Assembly: GCA_016213305.1 (NCBI GenBank)
Contig: JACRAV010000142.1
Location: 1-5,854, forward strand
From: Candidatus Zixiibacteriota bacterium
GTDB taxonomy: Bacteria; Zixibacteria; MSB-5A5; GN15; FEB-12
Length of the DNA: 5,854 nt
Direction: 5' to 3'
A program made the position numbers and the translations under genes. Below the pieces are notes generated by a model that saw only the letters and a program-made list of their open reading frames with translations, made no database searches and was not told the DNA's origin. Below, one piece after another: positions 1 to 5,255 of the stretch. Position 1 is the first letter of the stretch; every line of letters begins with the position of its first letter.

Positions 1-195
1 CCTCGGTCTTCCGTCAGCCTCTCCTCCCCCGCCCTCCCCCATCCGGCACGTCCCGTCGGAATCGCAGAACTGCCCCGAAGGACAGTTGTCGTCGCTTTCA
101 CACGGCGCCCCCGCCACGTCAACGGAACAGGCCGCGGCGCAAAGCACCGCGCCCAATCCCCCGAGGATGGCGACAACAACCGGCGCGTATCTCAT
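1..195 (-). CDS. Small Cys-rich lipoprotein, N-terminal part (runs off the window)
   Basis: The first 65 codons of an exported protein are visible; the rest lies beyond position 1. It starts with ATG at 195, preceded by GAAAGGA and a 6-nt spacer, a good ribosome-binding site. Residues 1-23 form a lipoprotein-type signal peptide: MRYAP, a hydrophobic stretch, then LCAAAC with Cys23 as the likely lipidated residue. The -3 residue is Ala, so the lipobox is not a perfect match. Residues 32-50 hold a compact four-Cys motif (C-ESDDN-C-PSGQF-C-DSDGT-C). Short repeats of this kind are frequent in secreted proteins of myxobacteria. A Gly/Glu-rich linker follows. The protein probably sits on the outside of the cell, anchored by lipid, but its function cannot be named. 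It has its own promoter at 232-260, so it need not depend on the upstream lipoprotein/protease unit. Confidence 0.8.
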   Translation of the reverse strand, partial: MRYAPVVVAILGGLGAVLCAAACSVDVAGAPCESDDNCPSGQFCDSDGTCRMGEGGGGEADGRPR

Positions 196-231
196 GACGG
201 GTCCTTTCTCAATCGTGAAACTTCGACATCA

Positions 232-260
232 ATTATACTCCGATTCCACCAACCTATCAA
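232..260 (-). promoter_or_regulatory. Sigma70-type promoter for the Cys-rich lipoprotein gene
   Basis: Read on the minus strand, there is a -35 box TTGATA (260-255, 5 of 6 matches), a 17-nt spacer (254-238) and a perfect -10 box TATAAT (237-232). Transcription would start near 225 and leave about 30 nt of leader containing the GAAAGGA ribosome-binding site before the ATG at 195. The spacing and boxes are close to ideal, and the position just upstream of a gene fits. Confidence 0.75.
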
Positions 261-300
261 CGGCGCGACACGGCGCTGGGATTCGGAGTGTGCCCGAGAG

Positions 301-416
301 AGCCGCCGCCGGGCGCACCCCTCCACCGGGTCTCGCATGGCTTCCGCCGGAAGGTGCTCGTGAAGACCCGACGAGGGCAGGCGAGACCCGATTCCAGTGC
401 GCACCCGACGGCGGCT
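301..416 (-). other. Large imperfect inverted repeat, candidate minus-strand structured RNA
   Basis: Positions 301-318 pair with 399-416 and 326-336 pair with 381-391. On the plus strand five paired positions (309/408, 314/403, 317/400, 321/396, 326/391) are C-A mismatches. On the minus strand all five become G-U wobbles. That gives a basal helix of 18 continuous pairs and an upper helix of 11 pairs, separated by a small internal loop containing two further isolated pairs. Inside the upper helix are two small hairpins, CTTCC/GGAAG (341-353) and CTCGT/ACGAG (357-375), so the fold resembles a three-way junction. The strand bias of the wobbles argues for RNA from the minus strand. It could be a processed intercistronic element, a small RNA or a cis-regulatory structure. 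No T-run follows, so it is not a standard terminator. No known RNA family was recognised. Confidence 0.45.
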
Positions 417-572
417 TGTCCACGAATCCGACACATACTCCGAAAGGCAGCACGGCGCGACGACGGGGGGCGGAAAGCGGACGGGGGGACGTATTCACCA
501 GGTTTGTCGAAGAACATTTCCACGCAAACCCGATTTCTCTCGCACCGAAGTCGCAAGCACACCAACGATCAT

Positions 573-1547
573 CTAAAACCGCCAACTGTAAGCTTCGCCC
601 TTGACCGACTTCGCATCGCGCACATAGAAGGTGTACTCTACAAAATCCCCGACAACTGATGCCATGGGGATATTCTGCGCGCCCTCCTCGAACGTCGCGC
701 TGATTCCCCGAGCATTCTTTGGGATCCTGACCGAGATCTTCTGGATCCGGCCAAAGAAATTTTCGGAGAGATAATAAGAAAGATAAAACGTGACATCGAC
801 GTCTGCTCCCTCCTCTCCGATTGGCAGTTTCGCGAAGCCTTCTGACTGTGGCCGCGATTCGTCGCAAAACTCGTCCGGCATGACGCACGCCGACACCTCA
901 ACGTCGTCAATGAGGACCGCCGGTTTCGGCCCCGAGGTCAGATCTTCCACCCGGAAGTACTCCGACATGTCGAGCATGACCACGGAGTTCCCGCCCTCCT
1001 CGCCCTTTTTGGGATACAGACCGGCGAACGATATCGTCGGCTTGCTGTAGGTATAAACATCCATTTGAAAGCTGCCGGAGCTGAATTCCGTTTCGTCGGC
1101 CAACGAAAAGACCCTGGCCAGGGGTTTCGACGGGTCCGGCGTCAACGACAATCTGTAGCCGTTGCCGGCCTTCAGCCCTCCGACGGGCATCACTTCGTAC
1201 CACTCTCCGCGATAGTCTGTTGAAACATCGGTTTCGATCGGCAAGTTTTCGCCGGTTGAAATATCTTGGACCGATGTCATCGACGCGACCGCGCTTTCGT
1301 ACCTCGGCGTCACGCTGAGAGGCATCCCGAAGGCGGCAATAACGAAAGGCAGCGCCGGCGACCAGTTCGACGTTGTGCCCGAAGGCCCCATGAACCCCAC
1401 CATCGCGAATTCCGCGGCCGGAGAACTTCCGGCACCGGCGTCCGCTGCCGCGGGGATCGGCGTGCTCCGATTCTGGCACGCAGCCACGAACAGGCCCGCG
1501 AATACCAGCACGACTCCACTTGCTACCGTTGTTCGTTTCACGGTCAT
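573..1547 (-). CDS. Predicted lipoprotein of unknown function, partner of the metallopeptidase gene
   Basis: This is a 324-residue exported protein. The signal peptide has a basic start (MTVKRTT), a hydrophobic core and a canonical lipobox VAAC with Cys24 as the lipidation site. It is followed by a Ser/Pro/Ala/Gly-rich linker to about residue 48, typical of surface lipoproteins. Residues 62-150 have the feel of a bacterial Ig-like (Big_5-like) beta domain, with the pattern L-K-A-G-N-G-Y-R-L near residue 125; this is a weak inference. Residues 165-324 look like a second beta-rich domain with a possible disulfide (Cys221/Cys228). The start codon ATG at 1547 lies 9 nt after the stop codon of the metallopeptidase gene. 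Those 9 nt read GGAAAGGGG, so the ribosome-binding site fills the gap and translation is probably coupled. The tight linkage suggests that the two products work in the same envelope process. I recognise no family. Confidence 0.85.
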   Translation of the reverse strand: MTVKRTTVASGVVLVFAGLFVAACQNRSTPIPAAADAGAGSSPAAEFAMVGFMGPSGTTSNWSPALPFVIAAFGMPLSVTPRYESAVASMTSVQDISTGENLPIETDVSTDYRGEWYEVMPVGGLKAGNGYRLSLTPDPSKPLARVFSLADETEFSSGSFQMDVYTYSKPTISFAGLYPKKGEEGGNSVVMLDMSEYFRVEDLTSGPKPAVLIDDVEVSACVMPDEFCDESRPQSEGFAKLPIGEEGADVDVTFYLSYYLSENFFGRIQKISVRIPKNARGISATFEEGAQNIPMASVVGDFVEYTFYVRDAKSVKGEAYSWRF

Positions 1548-1556
1548 CCCCTTTCC

Positions 1557-4430
1557 CTACGGACTGCGCACCGTAATCGGCGAAATTGTGTCGTGGAACT
1601 GATTCAAGAAGAAGAAATCGCTCGGGTCGGCGGTCCCGGCCCTCGGGATGGCCACCGGATACACCGAGTTGAACTTGGACCACGCGTCTGACTGAATGCC
1701 CCAACAGTTCGAATTGGCAACCTCCGGGTCCTGACAGTGGTTGAATATGCCGCACATATCATGCCGGAAACCCTGACTACCCATTATCGAGTGTCCGCAA
1801 AAGGGCTTGCCTTTGTTCGACCCATCGGTGAAGTACTCGTCTTTGAGACACGCCTTCAGGTGTCCGAGTTCGTGCGCGAAAACCCAACCGCGGTTTTCCG
1901 AAGGACCGTCCCAACCTTTGTACGTAGTACCGTCGGGGTCAGGCCCCGTGCGTCTGAACTGCACGTACTCGTTGTTTTTCTTCGTCGGGCAAGAACTGCT
2001 CGGGCATTCGTGGCATTGGCTTCTTCCGGTAGACGGAAGGAAGTAGACGTCGCATTGGGCCGTAAAACCGTTCAGCCAGAGGTCCATGTTGCTGATGTAG
2101 CTCTGGCCGTCGGTCATCGCAAACCACGCCTCGGCGCCGCGTTTGAGCGCGAACTTCATCTGCACCCTTTCGGCAGGCGTGGCGTCGTACCAAGAATACT
2201 CGGTGCAGACTTTGAGCGGTATCCTTGCTTTTTCATACACTGGAGAAAGATGCACGCGCACGGTCCCGGCCCCCTCAACCGCTTCAACCGCAAAAAAAAC
2301 TTTCTTATTGACGTTGGAGCTGGGCGAGACCTTGAAAGCGCCATCCCCAAACGGCGACGAACCTCGCCAGCGGAAATCACCCGTTTTTTCGCGGGAGAAC
2401 CAGTCTCCGTAGATCTTGAAATCGGAGTTTCCGAACGGCGGGGAACCGATCGTCTTCATTGTCACGATCAGTTCAGTCTTGTAAGGCGCATACGTCCAGA
2501 AGTACACGACCTGGCCAACTGAGTGCAAGACGATGTCAATGGCCTGACCCAAAAGAGCGAGATAACCACTACCCGGTTGCCCATCATTGTCGCATTGCAC
2601 GTCCAATACGTCGAACTTGAGACCATAGGCGGTCTTGCCATCTGCGTCGGAATCGAACTTCAGTCCCCCTCTCGAAAACGTCCTGGCCGCGTTGGTCACA
2701 ACCGGGGTCGCCGGAGTGATCACGTCCGCCAGAAGGTCTCCCTGCTGTTTGTCAAGCGTCCCAGTCCGGTACGACCACGACCCGCCCGCAGGTCCGACTT
2801 CAAGACCGTATCTATCTCTCGAGCCCAGCACGGAATTGTCGTCCGTGATCGGTCGCAGCACCCTGTGGCGAAGTCTGTATTTCACCACATTCGCCGACAT
2901 CAGGATTGGCTCCGACCAATGCAGGTTGTTCTGATATTTCCCCGAAATATCGCTGACCGGCCAATACTGTTGCAAAAAACCAAAAGGCACACTCGTCCAG
3001 TTCGGGGCGGTTGCACATGTGGGCATCAGCGCGGGGACGGGTGCGCTGGCCACAGCGAGGGAGCCGGGAGCGGATACCGATGAGATCGTCTTGACTGCGC
3101 CTTTCTTGTCGACACGCACGAACGACACGGTCGTGTCATATCGGTAGGTGCCGTCGTCGACGACATTGCCCAAAGAATCCCGGCCGTCCCATTCCCCCCT
3201 CGCCGTGGCCATGATGGACCGCGATCTTTCCTCTTTCCCCGGCAGACCTATCTCCGCGTCGTCCAGCGTGGTTCTGACGACCGCCCCAGAGGCGTTCCTT
3301 ATCGTTCTCCGGGTCCGCAAAAAGAACCTGTGGCTCTGCGTGTTGCTAGCCAGTCCTTCGACCGAATTGATCTTTGTCTGCCCGCCAATCCAGTTGACGT
3401 CGAAGTTGGGATTGAACAGTTTGTTCCCCGAGATCAAAGACAACAACTCCATCTTCCCGTCGGCGCTCACGCAGCCACCGGGCTGCGACCTGCCGATGTT
3501 GTAGCGCACGTAGTCCCACTCTGAATTGACCGCCGCATTTTCGGTCACGTTGCCAAACATCACCCCCCAGAACCCCACCGTTTCCATGTTCAGTGCCGCA
3601 TACGGATACGACAAGATCGGTCCGGCCATGCCGTCGGCGAAAAGCGCTACGTCGCCTTCGGTGTCACGAACAAGGTGATACTCATGCCATGCGCCCCAGT
3701 CAAAACTTTCGGCCAGCACCTGCGAGATATTGAGGTCGCCTTCGATCGGATGTCCTTCGATCGCAAGGAGCACGAACCGGTTCCCGTCCAAGTCCTCCGT
3801 GAACGCAATGATGATCGCCTTCGACCCGTCGTCGATCCAGACGGTGCTTCCGCCGTAGAACAGATCACCGGGAGTCGGTTCCTTTTCGGTGACCATACCC
3901 CTCATCCTGAACGAAACCGACGCAAGACGCTCGGTGGCCAATCCCGGCTCAAGTCGGGCCAGGACATCGGAAGCGTTGACGGCCGTCGGCCCCAGCACGA
4001 GCACTCCAGGCGTGTCGCACGAATCAACCGCGAGGCAGTCACGGAGCGCAACGTGGCCTTCGGTGACTTCAGTGCCCCAGTTGTCGGTCGCCCCCCACGG
4101 CAACACATCGGCCTCGTAATACGAGGCGTTGAACTCCGTACAAGTATCCCCGGCGGCCAAAGGCGTGCTTTGCCCTACCCCGAAACCGCCAGACACGCTC
4201 GCGGCGTTTCTCAACTTCAACTTCGTCTTCGACAACTTGTCAAAGGGGTGGGGCTTGAACTCTTTCCGCGCACGAGACTCGAGCTCTTCCAATCTCAAGA
4301 TGTCGCCGGCAGTGTACTGGCCGCGTTGTATCTGCTTTTGCAACTCGAGGTACTCTTCGCGGGCCGACGATGCGTGTGCAGTCATGCCCGTGGCCAACAA
4401 CAACGCCGCCGTCAAAAGGCCAGTCGCCAA
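1557..4430 (-). CDS. Large exported zinc-metallopeptidase-like protein with LamG-like and FlgD-Ig-like domains
   Basis: There are 957 codons counted from TTG at 4430, which is only the conventional start. The true N terminus is probably further upstream, because the open frame before it encodes a basic stretch (LRRRKKPWARTQFFLG) that completes a Sec signal peptide cleaved near A20-S21. Domains by residue: about 25-75 charged and helical; about 98-312 a concanavalin/LamG-like domain (WHEYHLVRDTEGDVALFADG near 248-267, SEWDYVRY at 303-310); about 365-440 an FlgD-type Ig-like domain (WDGRDSLGN then DGTYRY, 414-431); 440-735 unassigned beta-rich; about 735-935 a metallopeptidase-like region. The latter has HELGH at 853-857 with D864-E865-Y866, the HExxH-x6-DEY pattern seen in M64-type peptidases, and an SIMG turn at 881-884. 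Many cysteines surround the site. The likely role is an extracellular or surface protease that binds a carbohydrate or protein surface. The family assignment is tentative. Confidence 0.85.
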   Translation of the reverse strand: MATGLLTAALLLATGMTAHASSAREEYLELQKQIQRGQYTAGDILRLEELESRARKEFKPHPFDKLSKTKLKLRNAASVSGGFGVGQSTPLAAGDTCTEFNASYYEADVLPWGATDNWGTEVTEGHVALRDCLAVDSCDTPGVLVLGPTAVNASDVLARLEPGLATERLASVSFRMRGMVTEKEPTPGDLFYGGSTVWIDDGSKAIIIAFTEDLDGNRFVLLAIEGHPIEGDLNISQVLAESFDWGAWHEYHLVRDTEGDVALFADGMAGPILSYPYAALNMETVGFWGVMFGNVTENAAVNSEWDYVRYNIGRSQPGGCVSADGKMELLSLISGNKLFNPNFDVNWIGGQTKINSVEGLASNTQSHRFFLRTRRTIRNASGAVVRTTLDDAEIGLPGKEERSRSIMATARGEWDGRDSLGNVVDDGTYRYDTTVSFVRVDKKGAVKTISSVSAPGSLAVASAPVPALMPTCATAPNWTSVPFGFLQQYWPVSDISGKYQNNLHWSEPILMSANVVKYRLRHRVLRPITDDNSVLGSRDRYGLEVGPAGGSWSYRTGTLDKQQGDLLADVITPATPVVTNAARTFSRGGLKFDSDADGKTAYGLKFDVLDVQCDNDGQPGSGYLALLGQAIDIVLHSVGQVVYFWTYAPYKTELIVTMKTIGSPPFGNSDFKIYGDWFSREKTGDFRWRGSSPFGDGAFKVSPSSNVNKKVFFAVEAVEGAGTVRVHLSPVYEKARIPLKVCTEYSWYDATPAERVQMKFALKRGAEAWFAMTDGQSYISNMDLWLNGFTAQCDVYFLPSTGRSQCHECPSSSCPTKKNNEYVQFRRTGPDPDGTTYKGWDGPSENRGWVFAHELGHLKACLKDEYFTDGSNKGKPFCGHSIMGSQGFRHDMCGIFNHCQDPEVANSNCWGIQSDAWSKFNSVYPVAIPRAGTADPSDFFFLNQFHDTISPITVRSP

Positions 4431-4509
4431 CCCGAGAAAGAACTGCGTTCGCGCCCAGGGTTTCTTGCGACGCCTCAGGTTCCCATAACGTCGGCACTCG
4501 GTTAGGAAA

Positions 4510-4565
4510 ACTGACTGACTGACTGACTAACTGACTGACTGACTGACTGACTGACTGACTGACTG
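4510..4565 (-). repeat. Tetranucleotide simple-sequence repeat, 14 units, at the 5' end of the metallopeptidase gene
   Basis: Fourteen consecutive 4-nt units are present, ACTG on the plus strand and CAGT on the coding strand. All are identical except one (4526-4529), which reads ACTA, or TAGT on the coding strand. In the direction of the protease gene there are nine perfect units, the variant, then four perfect units. Tetranucleotide tracts change length by slipped-strand mispairing, and each gain or loss shifts the reading frame. Tracts of this type near the 5' end of a gene are the classic phase-variation switch, for example in Haemophilus surface and modification genes. Translated in the protease frame the tract encodes a Ser-Val-Ser-Gln repeat. 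It lies between two plausible ATG codons and the signal peptide. Confidence 0.95.
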
Positions 4566-4580
4566 CAAAAGGTGGGCCAT
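4527..4580 (-). other. Short leader reading frame with strong start, ending at the repeat-borne TAG
   Basis: ATG at 4580 begins MAHLLQ, followed by SVSQ repeats encoded by the tetranucleotide tract, and stops at TAG (4529-4527) after 17 codons. The start is in the same frame as the metallopeptidase gene, and no other stop occurs between 4526 and 4430. Without this TAG the frame would be continuous and would add 50 residues before the TTG at 4430, including the missing basic part of the signal peptide. The TAG is made by the single variant unit (CAGT to TAGT, a CAG-to-TAG change in this frame). I read this as the original 5' end of the protease gene, currently interrupted. A true upstream leader peptide is the alternative. 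Confidence 0.55.
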
Positions 4581-4585
4581 CTGTT

Positions 4586-4594
4586 CCCTCCTCC
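4586..4594 (-). promoter_or_regulatory. Strong ribosome-binding site for the ATG at 4580
   Basis: The coding strand reads GGAGGAGGG followed by AACAG and ATG. The purine-rich core lies 5-9 nt before the start codon, the best Shine-Dalgarno match in the window. By contrast, neither TTG at 4430 nor CTG at 4478 has one. An overlapping second ATG (4596, another frame) has its own TAAGG with a 5-nt spacer at 4606-4602, so two starts in two frames feed the same repeat tract. Confidence 0.7.
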
Positions 4595-4658
4595 ATTCGA
4601 GCCTTACCGAAAAGAAGCAAGATGTTCTACTTGCGGCTTTTACTACGGGGAGCACAAT

Positions 4659-4727
4659 TGTTTGACACTTTCGAGGCCACTCCCCGAGTACTCTCCGAGC
4701 GGAAGGAAAAAAACCACCTGTCAAACA
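4659..4727. repeat. Nine-base inverted repeat with 51-nt spacer, possible operator
   Basis: TGTTTGACA (4659-4667) is the exact reverse complement of TGTCAAACA (4719-4727). Each arm contains a TTGACA hexamer, but neither has a convincing -10 box at the right distance, so they do not look like promoters. They could be binding sites for a regulator of the protease unit. Nine-base matches of this sort can arise by chance over a region of this size. Confidence 0.2.
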
Positions 4728-4837
4728 GCGAAGCAGCCCCTGTTCGGGGCATTTTCGCTCGGAGTAGTTCCCCACCGGCCCTCGGGGGCCGACCCACTTC
4801 GAATGAAATCAAGGACTTGCGCCTCAAGTTTCTTTCT

Positions 4838-4865
4838 AGTATCACACCTTCGAGGTCGCCGTCAA
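4838..4865 (-). promoter_or_regulatory. Candidate promoter for the metallopeptidase unit
   Basis: On the minus strand there is a -35 box TTGACG (4865-4860, 5 of 6 matches), a 16-nt spacer and a -10 box GATACT (4843-4838, 4 of 6 matches with the important second A and last T kept). The -10 box is preceded by TG at the extended -10 position. Transcription would start near 4831, about 250 nt before the ATG at 4580. This is weaker than the other two promoters in the window but is the best candidate on this strand. Confidence 0.4.
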
Positions 4866-4984
4866 AGGAAAAATCGCCTCAATTCTCAGGGCCGAGCCGT
4901 CGCCAACTTCGGCCCACGTGCCCTCACGATTCCCGGACTCCTCGACTCCGAAACTCCCCGCACCGCGTACCTGCGTTTTCGCAT

Positions 4985-5013
4985 TTGACTCCCGCCTGAA
5001 GATCGCCTTTAAT
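4985..5013 (+). promoter_or_regulatory. Sigma70-type promoter for the DUF5989-like gene
   Basis: There is a -35 box TTGACT (4985-4990, 5 of 6 matches), a 17-nt spacer and a -10 box TTTAAT (5008-5013, 5 of 6 matches). The predicted start of transcription is near 5020, giving a short leader that contains GGAG at 5035-5038 before the ATG at 5044. The position and spacing make this a convincing promoter for the two-gene plus-strand unit. Confidence 0.7.
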
Positions 5014-5043
5014 CCTTTTCGGCGGGCAAAGACTGGAGTGGCG

Positions 5044-5241
5044 ATGGAAGAAGAAAGGAAAGTCGGCGCGCCGGTCAGGCACCGAAGCGGTCTCGTCTAT
5101 CTCACGTTGGAGTTCTGGGATTTTCTGAAGGTCCGGAAGAAGTGGTGGCTCCTGCCGATCATCCTGATGCTGCTCCTGACGGGCACGCTCATCGTGCTCG
5201 GCCAGACGGCGGCGGCACCGTTCATCTACACGCTCTTCTGA
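5044..5241 (+). CDS. Small DUF5989-like membrane protein
   Basis: This is a 65-residue protein with one predicted transmembrane segment (about residues 35-53). From about residue 23 it matches what I remember of the DUF5989 family: EFWDFLKVRKKWWLLPII, a hydrophobic run, then Gly-Gln and the closing APFIYTLF. DUF5989 proteins are usually near 50 residues, so the first 20 or so residues (MEEERKVGAPVRHRSG) are an extra charged N-terminal tail. ATG at 5044 is chosen because GGAG lies 5 nt upstream. Family members often lie beside SxtJ-type membrane proteins and carbamoyltransferases, but neither is visible here. The biochemical role is unknown. The next gene starts 14 nt downstream, so they form one operon. 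Confidence 0.85.
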   Translation: MEEERKVGAPVRHRSGLVYLTLEFWDFLKVRKKWWLLPIILMLLLTGTLIVLGQTAAAPFIYTLF

Positions 5242-5255
5242 GCCGGAGGGATTCA

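Larger units (their letters stand above)
196..572. other. 377-nt gene-free stretch between two lipoprotein genes
   Basis: Several frames are open here on both strands, but they are Arg/Pro/Ser-rich, lack good start sites, or overlap real genes in the wrong frame, so none is called. The supported contents are the promoter at 232-260 and the structured inverted repeat at 301-416. No hairpin followed by a T-run was found after the stop codon of the gene ending at 573, so where that transcript ends is unclear. Nothing recognisable was seen in 417-572. Confidence 0.6.
4581..5043. other. Divergent intergenic region between the protease unit and the DUF5989-like unit
   Basis: These are about 460 nt without a supported gene; the open frames on both strands here are short on signal and look random. 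It holds the ribosome-binding site at 4586-4594, a candidate minus-strand promoter at 4838-4865, a good plus-strand promoter at 4985-5013 and several small GC hairpins (4736-4750, 4777-4790, each with a short loop). A stem of two 5-bp helices (4610-4621 with 4630-4641) lies just upstream of the protease start sites. If the minus promoter is real, the protease leader is roughly 250 nt long and contains all of these hairpins. Confidence 0.6.

Noticed and set aside
301..416. Inverted repeat read as a miniature transposable element
   Set aside because: No direct repeats flank it (AGAG on the left, TGTC on the right). The one-sided G-U pattern fits RNA structure better than decayed transposon ends.
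86..604. Open frame of 172 codons on the plus strand
   Set aside because: It overlaps the start of the Cys-rich lipoprotein gene, its promoter, the structured repeat and the end of the 573-1547 gene. It has no convincing ribosome-binding site and a random-looking Arg/Pro/Ser/Thr-rich composition.
229..888. Open frame of 219 codons on the minus strand
   Set aside because: Much of it is an out-of-frame shadow of the lipoprotein gene, and the rest crosses the structured repeat. The product is Arg/Cys-rich with no domain-like pattern.
4510..4565. Tetranucleotide tract read as a CRISPR or protein-binding iteron array
   Set aside because: The units are only 4 nt and contiguous, with no spacers, which is a simple-sequence repeat.
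4240..4620. Minus-strand frame reading through the repeat (SVSQ repeats) and ending inside the protease gene
   Set aside because: Downstream of the tract it is out of frame with the protease and has no protein-like character. It is kept only as the alternative frame served by ATG 4596 in the switch model.
4662..4690. TTGACA on the plus strand as a promoter -35 box
   Set aside because: No -10-like hexamer occurs 16-18 nt downstream, so a promoter is not supported.
4736..4750. GCCCC/GGGGC hairpin followed by ATTTT as an intrinsic terminator
   Set aside because: The stem is only five pairs, the T-run is short, and no plus-strand gene ends upstream of it.
4572..4999. Plus-strand open frames of 125-138 codons in the intergenic region
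   Set aside because: They lack a good ribosome-binding site, run antisense to the protease leader and end over the plus-strand promoter. The composition looks random.
4991..5026. CCCGCC/GGCGGG inverted repeat ahead of the DUF5989-like gene
   Set aside because: The left arm lies in the promoter spacer, upstream of the likely transcription start, so it cannot fold in the transcript. At six bases it may be chance.
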